64,000 nucleotides of DNA, taken from assembly GCA_958510825.1 (NCBI GenBank), contig OY294048.1, forward strand, positions 25,307,887 through 25,371,886, given 5' to 3'. Source of the stretch: Brachypterus glaber. Lineage: Eukaryota > Arthropoda > Insecta > Coleoptera > Kateretidae. The notes beneath the pieces are model-generated. The model was given only the letters and a program-made list of their open reading frames with translations, searched no databases and had not been told where the DNA came from. Of the stretch, positions 34,112 through 44,443 are shown piece after piece. A program made the position numbers and the translations under genes. Position 1 is the stretch's first letter. The number at the start of each line of letters is the position of its first letter.

Positions 34112-35240
34112 CGGCAGAATTGAATTGTCGGGAAATCATAAATAACACTGCATGCTGGGCCTCAAATGCTTTTGTTCACCTCACGTGAAAAATTTTGGGT
34201 CACGTCAGGTCGAAACTTAGCTAGAAAAATTGTACGTCTCTGCCAGGTATGTTTCAAAGCCCGACCAAAAATAAATGCCCCAATCATGGGTAATTTGCCT
34301 GCGGAGCGCATCCTTCCAGCACCCCCTTTCTACACCACTGGCGTAGATTATGCCGGTTTCTTCAACATTAAAGATAGAAAGGGTCGCGGATGTAAGATAA
34401 GTAAATGTTACCTTAGTTTGTTGATATGTTTTTGTACTAAGGCAGTACATTTAGAAATCGTTTCAGATTTGTCCGCTGAAGCATTCATAGCGGCGCTGCG
34501 GCGCTTTGTGGCTCGCCGCGGAAAACCTTTAAAAATTTACTCCGATAACGGTACCAACTTTGTCGGAGCAAATAATGAGTTACGAGAACTCGGTAAATTT
34601 TTGAAAGATCAAGAAAATACAATTTCAGAATTATCGGAAAACGAGGGTATTTCTTGGAATTTCACCCCTCCAGCTTCTCCCCACCAAGGTGGTCTTTGGG
34701 AAGCTGGCGTAAAAAGCGTCAAACATCATCTTAAACGAGTGGCTGGCAACTCTCTACTTACTTTTGAACAAATGTATACGTTGATGGTGCAAATAGAGGC
34801 AACATTAAATTCCAGACCACTTTCCCCCATGTCCTCAAATCCTGATGATTTGACCCCCCTTACTCCGGCACACTTCTTAATCGGCCGGCCATATACCAGC
34901 GTAGCTGATCCCGATCTTCAAGAAGTTCCGGACTCCAGACTGTCTCACTTTCAACACGTGCAAAAGATTCAACAACACTTTTGGGTACGATGGTCAAAGG
35001 AATACATAAGTGAGCTTCAGCTTCGTGTTAAGTGGCAAAAAAAAAGTAGTTCCCTTAAAAATAGGTGACTTAGTTTTAATCAAAGAAGATGGCCTTCCTT
35101 CAAGCAAGTGGTGCCTCGGGCGTATTACGGAGCTACATATTGGAAAAGACAATGTTGCGCGAGTGGCGACGATAAAAACTGCTTCAAGTTTATTCAAGCG
35201 AAGTTTCGCAAAAATATGTCAATTACCAATAAACTCTTGA
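34112..35240 (+). pseudogene. BEL-2 integrase
   Basis: The main frame 34,166-35,068 has the second half of the zinc finger (CQVCFKARPK), the core acids (TGVDYAGF, YSDNGTNFVG, and Glu in GGLWEAGVK), and the PLTPAHFLIGRP motif of the BEL C-terminal domain. A run of A near 35,040 shifts the frame; the end (GDLVLIKEDGLPSSKW and LGRITELHIGKD, DUF5641-like) is at 35,040-35,240. Core residues are intact, but stops upstream and the frameshift block expression. Confidence 0.9.
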
Positions 35241-35343
35241 ACTTTAAATTTTTATGTTTTGGTGTTACAGACTATTTACCTATATTTAGGATTTTTCAAT
35301 GTTTATGTTATATTGAAAGCATGTTCTTCCAAAGCGGGGAGTA

Positions 35344-35609
35344 TGTTTACGCCAATGGCTTTTTATATTTAAGAAGTCATAAACCCCAGACCTTGTTGCG
35401 TGTGCATCTCGCACCCCTCGAGTTGAGGGTAACAAACCCGTACGGCCAGTCGCACGAAAAATATTGATCAAGCCGGTACGGCGCTCATTTTGTAGTTTCT
35501 ACATATATAACAATAAATATATTACCAAACTAAAACATAAGTTTGTATTATTGTTATACAGTGAACCGAACTTTTCTTAAAATACAGTCCACAAATCATC
35601 GCATTAACA
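35344..35609 (+). repeat. BEL-2 3' LTR
   Basis: 266 bp, TGTT...AACA, preceded by a polypurine stretch AGCGGGGAGTA. Full-length relative to the 5' copy. Confidence 0.92.
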
Positions 35610-35642
35610 AATGGTCTACTAGTAGTTTTAATATGATGGGTA
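35610..35642 (-). pseudogene. 33-bp sliver of Gypsy-2 pol between two insertions
   Basis: The minus-strand reading joins RT at 29,507 in frame on one side and the protease-RT linker at 43,152 on the other. It contains one copy each of AATGG (BEL-2 duplication) and ATGATGGGTA (transposon duplication). Confidence 0.85.
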
Positions 35643-36407
35643 GCAAAAAAAACTTGTAACACATCAAAAAAACACGTTTAAAAAAAAAATTGGTGCAAAT
35701 TCATTCAATAACTTAGGAGCGCAAAGAACAAAAAGCTTTTATCTTTTTTTAAAAAACGTGCAACTTTTCAACACGTTAACTTGAAAACGGTTTAAGATAA
35801 AGACTTATAAATTGAAACATAGGTTTTTAAACTCAAAATTTGATATCGATTAAAAAAAAAATTGATGTACCACAGGTGGGACAAAAGGGGCAAAATTTAT
35901 TTTTTTGCAATTACGTTTTTAGTTTTAAAGTTAGGTATATAAAATTACATATCAAAAAAAGGTCTTTTAAAGACCTACAAAAACGTTTATATTCATTTTT
36001 TGTGTAAATGTTACCGTTTTCGAGATATTTAATAAAATAAATAAATAAATATAGGAAAAATATAAAATGTTACTTTATTGGTTACGTACTTAAATATAAC
36101 AGAAAAAAAGACAATGTTCGAGTTCAACAACAGTCATATATAAAAGCTAACAAAATTTTTATTAGATGACACTACTGGCAGGCAGACTTCGTGCACTATA
36201 GAATACTTTTAATCGCCTCAATAGTACGTAATATATACCTACATTTTATTATAATAGATTTCTTAGTACACGGAGTACGCCTGCCAGCAGTCTCATCTTG
36301 TAAAACTTTTGTAAACGTTTAAATATGGCTGCCGTTGAACTCTTTTATATAACAATTTTGTTTATATAAAAAATAGCTTACTGAATGAAATATTTCCTAA
36401 ACAAAAT

Positions 36408-37077
36408 TTAAAATTTAGATTTTGTGTCAATTTTTTTTAGGGTAGAACGTGATAATAACGTGGTTCTAATAACACCATCTCTTTTCTGGTAGCCACAAAC
36501 TTGCTTGGATACTTTCGTGACCAATTTCACACAACGTTCTACCGCCTGTGTGTGACAAGGAATTTTTAAAAAATCCCATTTTGGGATAGACTTTGTTAGC
36601 AAAAGATTTTCAATTTCTTTTGTAGATACACTATTTAAAATTGGAGGTGAACAAAAGTGGGATGTAAAGTCAATTTAATCTGTATAATCAGTTGCTTTAA
36701 AATTAAAATTGAGGAGATATAAATATACCTACTGATTTGCATTCTTTTTGCCTTGCTTCTTCTTTCTTATATGCAATGTCCCTTTTTTCTACTCTTTCGT
36801 CTGTTATCATTGATAAAAGCAAATTCTCTGGATGAGCAAAAAAAGCATTGCGTTGAATGACTGGATCAATTACATTTAATAAATCATCCGTCATATATCT
36901 TGTTGATTTAATTAAATTAAATATGTCTTTTATTGAAGGATTTGTTTTAATTTGAAACCACATTGGCATATAAGATCTCATAATAAAATGTACAAGATGT
37001 TCTAACTCTTTTTCAGGTTCTTCTATTGCAATGTGATGGCGCTGTAAAACTGAAAACACACAGTTAGTTCGCTCCAC
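36408..37077 (-). pseudogene. C-terminal part of the transposon protein (PCHTQAVERCVKLVT family)
   Basis: Minus-strand 37,077-36,703 encodes a segment with YMPMWFQIKT, SRYMTDDLLN and VIQRNAFFAHPENLLLSMI; 36,602-36,408 in another frame encodes IPCHTQAVERCVKLVTKVS and VCGYQKRDGVIRTTLLSRS. From memory, these phrases belong to a repeated uncharacterised protein family of arthropod and cnidarian genomes; I know no assigned function. The methionine at 37,077 is not the true start. About 60 residues expected before it are not found next to LINE-1. A transposase role is inferred only from its position between TIRs. Confidence 0.7.
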
Positions 37078-37179
37078 AATAAAGTGCTAAATTCTACGAA
37101 AATATTCTAAGTTTAATTTAAAAAAAAACTCAGTTAAGTGGTAATTAAATAGTGCCCGAAGTGTTAACAATAAAAAAGT

Positions 37180-37872
37180 ATGACAAATACAAAAGGTAAC
37201 GCTGGAAAAAGTGATATAAAACTATTAATCAAGGAAGCCATTAGTGATATGCTGAAAGACGAGAATTTTATAAAATCACTCGTTGACAAGGTCAGCGATG
37301 TTTTGGAAAAAAAATTGAAAGAAATAAAAAAGGTGGCAAACGATGATTTGAAAAAAACCGAAATTCTAGAACAAAAATTAAACACATTTGAACAAAAAGA
37401 AAAAATAAAAAGCATATGCATATACGGCCTTAAGGAATCTACTGAGGAAAATACTAAACTTAAAGTAAAGGATTTTCTAAACAAAAACCTAAACTTAAAA
37501 ATTAGTGATGACAATTTACTAAATTCATACCGGGTGGGAAGAAAAGGAAAAAAAGAAAGGCCCATTATAGTTCAACTGTCCTCGAGTCAAATAAAGCAAA
37601 ATATACTGGCAAATAAAAAAATGCTGAAAGGAAAAACAGGATTCATTACGGAAGATCTAACAAAATTCAACCGGGAATTACTAAAAAAAGCACAGGAAAC
37701 ATTCGGACTTAAAAAAGTTTGGACACAAAATGGGCAAGTGTGCACTATTTATCAAGGAAAATACATAAAAATTAATAACAGTGAAATGATAGGGCAAATT
37801 TTTAAAACCAATGAAGATCACCAGGTAGAAACTAGTAACGAACAAATCGTGGAAGAAAAAGAAGAGAGATAA
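37180..37872 (+). CDS. LINE-1 ORF1 protein
   Basis: 230 residues, very Lys/Asn/Glu-rich. Residues about 20-90 form a likely coiled coil (heptad-like Leu/Ile with KKLKEIKK and LEQKLNTFEQK). Residues 95-200 resemble the RNA-binding and C-terminal regions of L1-type ORF1 proteins (ICIYGLKES, YRVGRKGKKERPIIVQL, ITEDLT). Such proteins bind the element RNA as trimers and act as chaperones. The ATG at 37,180 is the first in frame; the frame is intact. The same domain is found as a fragment in LINE-2. Confidence 0.8.
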   Translation: MTNTKGNAGKSDIKLLIKEAISDMLKDENFIKSLVDKVSDVLEKKLKEIKKVANDDLKKTEILEQKLNTFEQKEKIKSICIYGLKESTEENTKLKVKDFLNKNLNLKISDDNLLNSYRVGRKGKKERPIIVQLSSSQIKQNILANKKMLKGKTGFITEDLTKFNRELLKKAQETFGLKKVWTQNGQVCTIYQGKYIKINNSEMIGQIFKTNEDHQVETSNEQIVEEKEER

Positions 37873-38021
37873 GAAGAAAATAAAGATCTAAATGGAGGGC
37901 TAACAATGTGATGAATCGCAAAATAACTTTACTACTAATTGGGAACTTTTCTTTTTTTTATATTTTTAAAATTGTTTTTTTTTTTTTTCTTAATTTTTAA
38001 ATATATTTTGATTGTTAATAA

Positions 38022-40961
38022 ATGGATAATGATTATGGTGAAACTCATATATATGATGATGTGATTGAAGCTGCAGGAAGTATATCGGAAAAAAATTCCC
38101 TTAATATTCTAAGCCTTAATATTAGGAGTCTTAATAAAAATTTCAATGAATTGTTATTGTATTTGGAAACTTTAAAAAATATAGATATAATTGTTCTGTC
38201 AGAGACATTTGCAATAAACTTGGTAAGTGACTTTTCTATTTCTAATTATTCAATATATTACAATGGATCTAAATTTAACAAAAATGATGGTTGTATTATA
38301 TATGTAAAAAAGTCTCTAAATGCTACTGTAAGTGAAATAAAAATTACAAATTCTGTGCTGTTGAGGGCCACGTTTGAAATTAACAATACTAGTCTAGGTC
38401 TTACAGCCTCTTATAGGTCACCCGCTATTGATGTAAAAAAATATATTACAGATTTAGATTTATACTTTAATAATTTAAAAAAAAATGAAATTGAAATTTT
38501 TGCTGGTGACATAAATATTAACCTTTTAGCAGGCAATGATGATGACGTCATTGAGTATGTTACTAACTTAAGTAGTAGGGGAATTTTTCCATACATAAAC
38601 GAACCGACTAGAGTTGTAAGGAAACAAGAAAATTTAGAAATTAGCTCCATAGACCATATATTTGTAGGGAATTTTTGCCGCCAAAAAAATAATTTTGAAT
38701 TTTATCCATCAGTTATTAAAGCAAATTTAACAGATCACTATTTTACGCTTTTATCCATTAAAACAAATATCTCTAATAACATAACTCAAAAAAATAAACT
38801 AGTATCTAAATTAAATTACACTGAGTTAAATGAAAAATTAAAAAAAGTTAATTGGTCTCAGATTTATAAATCAAATGACCCTGAATATTGCTATAATTTA
38901 TTCGTTAAAATTTTACAAAAAAATATAAGGGAATGTAGATCTGAAATTTCTATTAAAAACTCAAAATTTAAACTCAAACCGTGGATAACAAGTGGTCTGT
39001 TAAATTCGATTAGGCATAGAGATTGTTTAAAAAAAAAGTTAATAAAAAATTTTTCGACAGAATTAACCAGTGAATATAAGAAATATAGAAATACACTAAA
39101 CAAACTTATTTTCAAAACTAAAAATGATTATTATAAAACAAAAATACAGGGGGCGGGTAATAACTTTAAAAAGGTATGGGAAACTATAAATGAAGCTACC
39201 AACAGTAATGGGATTAAAAGCAAAGAATCATACAAAATAAAAGATGAAAACAATACATTATTTCAAGATGATCAAGCAAAAGCCAATTATTTTAACAAAT
39301 TCTTTATAACGATAGGTAAAAATATGATTAAAAATATTCAAAAGGTAAATCAGACAGGTCCGGCTTTAACAAGAAGTCCTGTAAATTCGTTTTTACTGTC
39401 AAATATGACGGAAAATGACTTAATAATCCATATTTCTCAACTAAAAAGTTATTCTGCGCCTGGTTATGATGGAATATCAGCTAAAATAATAAAAGCAGTA
39501 CATTTAAATATTCTAAAACCGCTTCTGCATGTTTTAAATCTTATTATTGCTACTGGAAGCATGCCAAAGGCCCTTAAGTTCTCAGTGGTTATTCCAATAT
39601 ATAAGTCTGGAGATAAGTCGCTTGTCACCAATTATCGTCCTATATCGCTAATTAATAATTTTGCAAAAATCTTTGAAAAATATCTAAAATCCAAACTTGA
39701 AAATTTTTTAGAAACATACAAATTACTGTCAAAAAAACAATTCGGTTTTAGAAAAAATAAAAGCACACAAGACGCGATTATAGAGATGATAAAAATGGTG
39801 ACAGGCAACTTAAACTCCAGTCTTAAGTGCCTTGCCGTTTTTTTGGATTTAGCCAAGGCATTCGATACAGTTGACCACAAAATATTGCTGCAAAGATTAC
39901 ACAATATGGATATACGAGGACATGAACTAAAACTTTTTGAAAATTACTTAACTGATAGGTATCAAATGGTTAAAATCAATAATTTTTATAGTGAATCAGT
40001 TAATATATCTACAGGCGTTCCTCAAGGGACTGTCCTCGGGCCCATATTGTTTTTAATATACATTAACTTCTTCTACGAAATTGAAAGCATAAGAAATAAC
40101 TTAATTTCATTTGCGGATGATACTGCAGCGGTATTTTGTGGTCAAAACTGGGATGAAGCATACAAGAATGCTGAAAGAGGTCTTAAATATATTAAAGAAT
40201 TTTTGGATAGTAGTCTTCTCAGTTTAAATATTTCAAAAACAAAATTTATAACATTTAGTTTAAATATTACTGGCCAACCAGATAGAAACTGTATACCTAT
40301 ACATAACGACAATTGCAAAGCTTTAACTAACTGTAATTGTCCAACTGTTAATCGAGAAAATCTTGTAAAATACCTAGGTATCACTATTGATCAACATATT
40401 AAGTGGAAAAAACATATAGAACAACTTGCAATAAGACTGAGAAGACTGCTACCTAAGTTCTATACTTTAAGAAATATATTAAATAGGAAAAACTTGTTTA
40501 TAGTTTATGATGCCTTGGCGGAATCCATAATGCGGTATGGTATTTTGGTGTGGGGTAGTGCAATGGACACTGCACTTAAGGGTCTTGAAGTGTCGCAAAG
40601 GCTAATAATAAAAACAATGCTATTTCAAAAACGGCTTTACTCAACAGAACAAATTTATAATATTAGCGCTTTATTAGAAGTAAAAAAAATATTTCTGTAT
40701 CAACTATGTCTCTGGATGATTGAAAACAAAAATAAATTTAATATATTTGCTCACAAATACCAAACAAGATCCGTAGATATAGTTCAAACACCACTTTTTC
40801 GCTCAACTCAACTACAAAGAAGCATGTTCTTCTTTGGACCCAGATGCATAAATTTAGTACCTCAGAATATTAAAAATTTAAATAGAATTAAACGTAAAAC
40901 TGAACTTAAACATTTTTTCTTAAAATGTAATGTAAACAATTTTTATGAAATTCCACAATAA
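38022..40961 (+). CDS. LINE-1 ORF2: endonuclease and reverse transcriptase
   Basis: 979 residues, uninterrupted. The N-terminal APE-type endonuclease has NIRSLNKNFNE, VLSETF, AGDININLL, SIDHIFVG and LTDHYF (about residues 28-245), nicking target DNA. The RT has VVIPIYKSGD, NYRPISLINNFAKIFEK, KQFGFRKNKST, FLDLAKAFDTVDH, GVPQGTVLGPILFLIYIN and FADD at residues 697-700. The C-terminal part is about 180 residues without an RNase H that I recognise. All key residues seem present, so this copy could be competent. Close homologue: LINE-2 ORF2. Confidence 0.93.
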   Translation: MDNDYGETHIYDDVIEAAGSISEKNSLNILSLNIRSLNKNFNELLLYLETLKNIDIIVLSETFAINLVSDFSISNYSIYYNGSKFNKNDGCIIYVKKSLNATVSEIKITNSVLLRATFEINNTSLGLTASYRSPAIDVKKYITDLDLYFNNLKKNEIEIFAGDININLLAGNDDDVIEYVTNLSSRGIFPYINEPTRVVRKQENLEISSIDHIFVGNFCRQKNNFEFYPSVIKANLTDHYFTLLSIKTNISNNITQKNKLVSKLNYTELNEKLKKVNWSQIYKSNDPEYCYNLFVKILQKNIRECRSEISIKNSKFKLKPWITSGLLNSIRHRDCLKKKLIKNFSTELTSEYKKYRNTLNKLIFKTKNDYYKTKIQGAGNNFKKVWETINEATNSNGIKSKESYKIKDENNTLFQDDQAKANYFNKFFITIGKNMIKNIQKVNQTGPALTRSPVNSFLLSNMTENDLIIHISQLKSYSAPGYDGISAKIIKAVHLNILKPLLHVLNLIIATGSMPKALKFSVVIPIYKSGDKSLVTNYRPISLINNFAKIFEKYLKSKLENFLETYKLLSKKQFGFRKNKSTQDAIIEMIKMVTGNLNSSLKCLAVFLDLAKAFDTVDHKILLQRLHNMDIRGHELKLFENYLTDRYQMVKINNFYSESVNISTGVPQGTVLGPILFLIYINFFYEIESIRNNLISFADDTAAVFCGQNWDEAYKNAERGLKYIKEFLDSSLLSLNISKTKFITFSLNITGQPDRNCIPIHNDNCKALTNCNCPTVNRENLVKYLGITIDQHIKWKKHIEQLAIRLRRLLPKFYTLRNILNRKNLFIVYDALAESIMRYGILVWGSAMDTALKGLEVSQRLIIKTMLFQKRLYSTEQIYNISALLEVKKIFLYQLCLWMIENKNKFNIFAHKYQTRSVDIVQTPLFRSTQLQRSMFFFGPRCINLVPQNIKNLNRIKRKTELKHFFLKCNVNNFYEIPQ

Positions 40962-41278
40962 CTTTAAATACGTACCTGTTTATATGTCTGTGACAGACAA
41001 TTTAATTTTTTACTGATTTTCTTTTTGTATTATTTTACGATATGCTCCTCTGTAGTCATTCATACAAAAAAAAAATGTACATTGACAACACCAACATTAT
41101 CCTTGCAATAAAACTAATTTTAATTTTAATGTTTACACATAAAAAATGTGTGTTTTTTTTTCTCTATTTGTAATAAATTAATCCGCAACACAAACCTCGG
41201 TTTAGGCGGAGAATATAAACTATTTTGTTAACTTAATATTGTAATAATTTAAATAAATAAATAAATAAATGTACAGTC

Positions 41279-42232
41279 TTAAAATTCGATTAGCTTTTGT
41301 TTACCATCTAGCATGGGAAAGCGGGCCTGGGTTTTGAATTGCCAAATCTTCTGAACAAAAACCAGTATAAAATAAGACCTTGGTCCACTTGTTTTTCCAT
41401 CAAGATATTCAAACAAATGCCTTAATGGCAACTCGTTAAAATGTAACATACAAATAGATATCAGATAAACCAAATCGGTCGCTGGTACTAGCTGTTACAT
41501 TTAATGTTGTTCTCATTTGGGATGTAGAAGGCAATCTCATCTTTACAGTTGCATCAGAAGAATGTGAAGACATAGAATGGGAAGATAAACTGCTCACATT
41601 TTCTTCAGTATTTTGTTTTAATGCTACTTTAATTTTTTTTGTGCTTTTTCCTTTCCTTTCCATTAGCTTTGTTTCTTTTTTAGTGTTAATTTTACCTTTT
41701 TTTCTTACAATTTGTTTTCGATCGCTTCGTTGATCATAAATAAAACCTCTTTGGGATTTCGGTATTTTATTTTTCTTTTCGCAATAACAATTAATAGAAA
41801 TTGGACATGCACAAATTTTATTTTCTTTTTTATCACATGTACAGTTAAATAGCATTTCACATTTACAAGCTGTAATGTCAAAAAGACTATTTTTCGCTGT
41901 ATCTTTAAATTTTTTTGCCTTTTCAATCCAAAAAGCCTTATTTTTATCTCTGTTATAACTTTTCATTATACTTTTATATTTACCATGATAAGCTTCCACC
42001 ATTTGTTCAACTCTTACTTGTAACACTAGAGGAACATTAGCTCTCTCATAAGCTTTACAAACTTTTTCCGCCACTATTTTATGTATTGTAGAATTATTAT
42101 GTTTTTTAAAATATATTTTCGTTTTACCTTTTTCTTCCAACCAACATCTTATTACGTCTTCGTAAGTCTGTATGAAATTAAGTCATTGGAAACACCAAAA
42201 ATAGGACACACACTTTTACTAGTTTTTCCCAT
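41279..42232 (-). pseudogene. N-terminal part of the transposon protein (cysteine-rich)
   Basis: The minus-strand ATG at 42,232 (MGKTSKSVCPIFGVS) is followed by a frameshift near 42,165, then 42,140-41,436 open: TYEDVIRCWLEEK just before it, VPLVLQVRVEQMVEAYHGKY, and a CxC-rich block (C-K-C, C-T-C, C-A-C-P, C-Y-C) with IPKSQRGFIYDQRSDRK, suggesting metal binding. At 41,436-41,473 it passes to another frame holding CMLHFNELPLRHLFEYLDG and KTSGPR, after an apparent loss of about 150 residues. The rest is beyond LINE-1 at 37,077. Function unknown. Confidence 0.7.
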
Positions 42233-43151
42233 GACAAAACTTTTTAAAATAATTAAAAAACTAATATTAATTTAACAAATAAATTTTACACGAATGCTTT
42301 CAGACAAGTCTTGTAAGAACGAAAAACAATTTTATAATGTCTTAACTCTCAATGTTCACTAGTTAATTGCAAGAATGAAGCAAGTTTAAATAATTCTAAG
42401 AAATAGATAATAAAAGTTCTTTTTATTGACTCTCGTTTTAAAAATTTTCAATAAAAAAAATCTTAATTTTCTGCGAAATAAGTGGTGCACTCGAGTGTTA
42501 GCAATTCTAAGAACTAATAAACCCTAATAGGATATAGTAAATATGTATAGTCTTGTTTTAAATACTAGATTTGGCTTTCTTTTTCCCAAATTTTGTTATA
42601 TTTTAAAAATGAGTATCATAGTATACATTATTTTTTTTTTGAAGACTATTGAACCCTTGCGCCATCTATCAGTCAATTATTTTTAATTATTATTAATAAT
42701 TAAAATTTGGTACGTAAACAATAAAATAAAATTTTATTTTTTCTATGTTTAATCATTTATTTTCTCAAATATCTCGAAAACGGTAATATTTACACAAAAA
42801 ATTAATATACACATTTTTGTAGGTCTCTTCAAGACCTTTTTATTGATATGTAACTTTATATACCTAACTTTAAAACTAAGAACATTATTGCAAAAAAATA
42901 AATTTTGCCCCTTTTGTTTAAAAACTTGTGTTTCAATTTTTAAGTCTTTATCTTAAACCGTTCTCAAGTTATCCTGTTCTTAATGTTGCACGTTTAAAAA
43001 AAATAAAAGTGTTCTTTGCGCTCCTAAGTTATTCAATGAATTTGGACCAATTTTTTCTTAAACGTGTTTTTTTATGTGCTACAACTTTTTTTTGCTATTA
43101 GATCTTAATCCAAAAACTTTTTTGTTTTTCGACCCACTCTAATGATGGGTA

Positions 43152-44443
43152 TATTTATTTGTTGAACCTAAGCGTTTACTGCCATCTATAATGTTAAACG
43201 AGTCAATAACTTTTTGTGCTGTTTCTCTATAATGCGGTAATAATTTATTAAGTGAATTTACGTTTTCATTTTCTTCAGATTTTTCCATGAAATGATTATT
43301 TGTATCTAAACTTACTGTACAAATATTCACTAAATTACTACTCAAATTCCATGTTTTCTTGTAATCTACATTAATCTTAAAAATTTGGTGAAAATCACCA
43401 CCCAAAATTATATCGTAGTTAATGCTAGGAACTAAGAAAAATTGTATAATGTTGCATTTACCGTCAATATTTAAGGGAAGATAAGCATAACCTAAGATAT
43501 TTTGTTTAACACCATCAGCAGTGGTAACGAACTTGTTATCACTGTTATGTAATTTAATTTTATATTTATTTATAATTTTTAGCCCACTTTTACCTAAAAT
43601 GCTAGAATTGGAGCCTGAATCCAAAAGTGGAACATAGTTATCAGAAAATATTGAAATGTTAATATACGGCCTATTGTCTTGGGGTATATTTACAAATAAG
43701 GAAAGAGATTCATTCTTTTTTCTTACAAACATATTCTTGACTATTTTTAGCCAATTTAGCCATTCTTTTGATTTTTTATGAATGCTAAAACTATTTTTAC
43801 TCAAAGAAGCAATTTTGTTTTTAGGGAAGTTAGTTTTATTTTGAGATAAGATACTTTTATTTTGAGATAATGTATTTTTATTTTGAGATAAGGTATTTTT
43901 ATTTTGAGATAAGGTATCTTTAAAAAATTGACATTCATTTTCTTTAAATAGAACTTTCTTATTCAAAAGGTTTCCAGAGAGATTATTACTATCTAAATTC
44001 TTAGACGTATTTTTCGACAGACATGTCTTTTTTGACATTTGAGATATTTTTGAGATATCGTTAGATAATTGAGTATTTTCAAATTCTTTTTGAAATACTT
44101 TTGAGATAGGTTTAGATACTTTCGAATTTTTAGATAATTTTGAGAAATGTTTAGGTAATTCTGTTTTTTCAGAATTTTGAAATAATATTGCTTTTTCGCA
44201 ATTTAAGATATTGTTTTGAGATAATATTGCTTTTTTGCAATTTAAGATATTGTTTTGAGATGAATCAAAATTCGATTCTACAATTTTCTCATTCTTTAAG
44301 ATATTAGTATTTTTTAATGATTTAAGATAATTTTTGTTAAAATAGATATTAGCAGAGCCTAGGAAAGTGGTATTTTCTCTAGCAGATTCTTGTTGTTGAC
44401 CGGTAGGAACCTGCCTTAGAAGTTTTTTGAACACCTGGTACAA
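43152..44443 (-). pseudogene. Gypsy-2 Gag-Pro linker and protease
   Basis: An open frame with a long Lys/Asn/Ser linker that contains a 21-base tandem repeat (LSQNKNT units, 43,840-43,920) and a second repeat of NILNCKKAILSQN type. The retropepsin follows: VPLLDSGSNSSILG with the catalytic Asp in a DSG form, then the IILGGDF box near 43,400. The frame reaches the transposon insertion at 43,142. It overlaps the Gag knuckle frame by 28 bases. Confidence 0.88.

Larger units (their letters stand above)
29508..35609 (+). mobile_element. BEL-2: BEL/Pao LTR retrotransposon inserted in Gypsy-2 RT
   Basis: LTRs begin TGTTTACGCCAATGGC at 29,508 and 35,344 and end near GCATTAACA. The 5-bp AATGG at 29,503-29,507 and 35,610-35,614 is a clean target duplication, of the length usual for BEL/Pao. 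Between them come Gag, protease, RT, RNase H and integrase in BEL order on the plus strand. Many stops and frameshifts make it inactive. Confidence 0.93.
37100..41270 (+). mobile_element. LINE-1: non-LTR retrotransposon with two intact ORFs
   Basis: Two ORFs separated by about 150 bases, ORF1 (230 codons) and ORF2 (979 codons), and a 3' tail of repeated TAAA ending at 41,270. It splits the transposon protein gene. The 5' limit is uncertain (about 37,080-37,140), and I did not find a convincing target duplication. It belongs to the APE-endonuclease LINEs (CR1/Jockey-like group) by its domain order; the clade within them is not certain. Confidence 0.9.
35643..43141 (-). mobile_element. Long-TIR DNA transposon with 10-bp target duplication and unusual protein
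   Basis: The segment 35,643-36,100 is the inverted copy of 42,690-43,095 (shared phrases such as AATAACTTAGGAGCGCAAAG and TTACCGTTTTCGAGATATTT). ATGATGGGTA at 35,633-35,642 recurs at 43,142-43,151, and the Gypsy-2 frame resumes across it. The right terminus has about 46 bases (beginning TAGAGTGGGTCG in reverse complement) that the left end lacks. On the minus strand the element encodes one protein in two parts, split by LINE-1. Long TIRs with 9-10-bp duplications recall Mutator-like elements, but the protein does not look like a MULE transposase to me. Confidence 0.82.
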
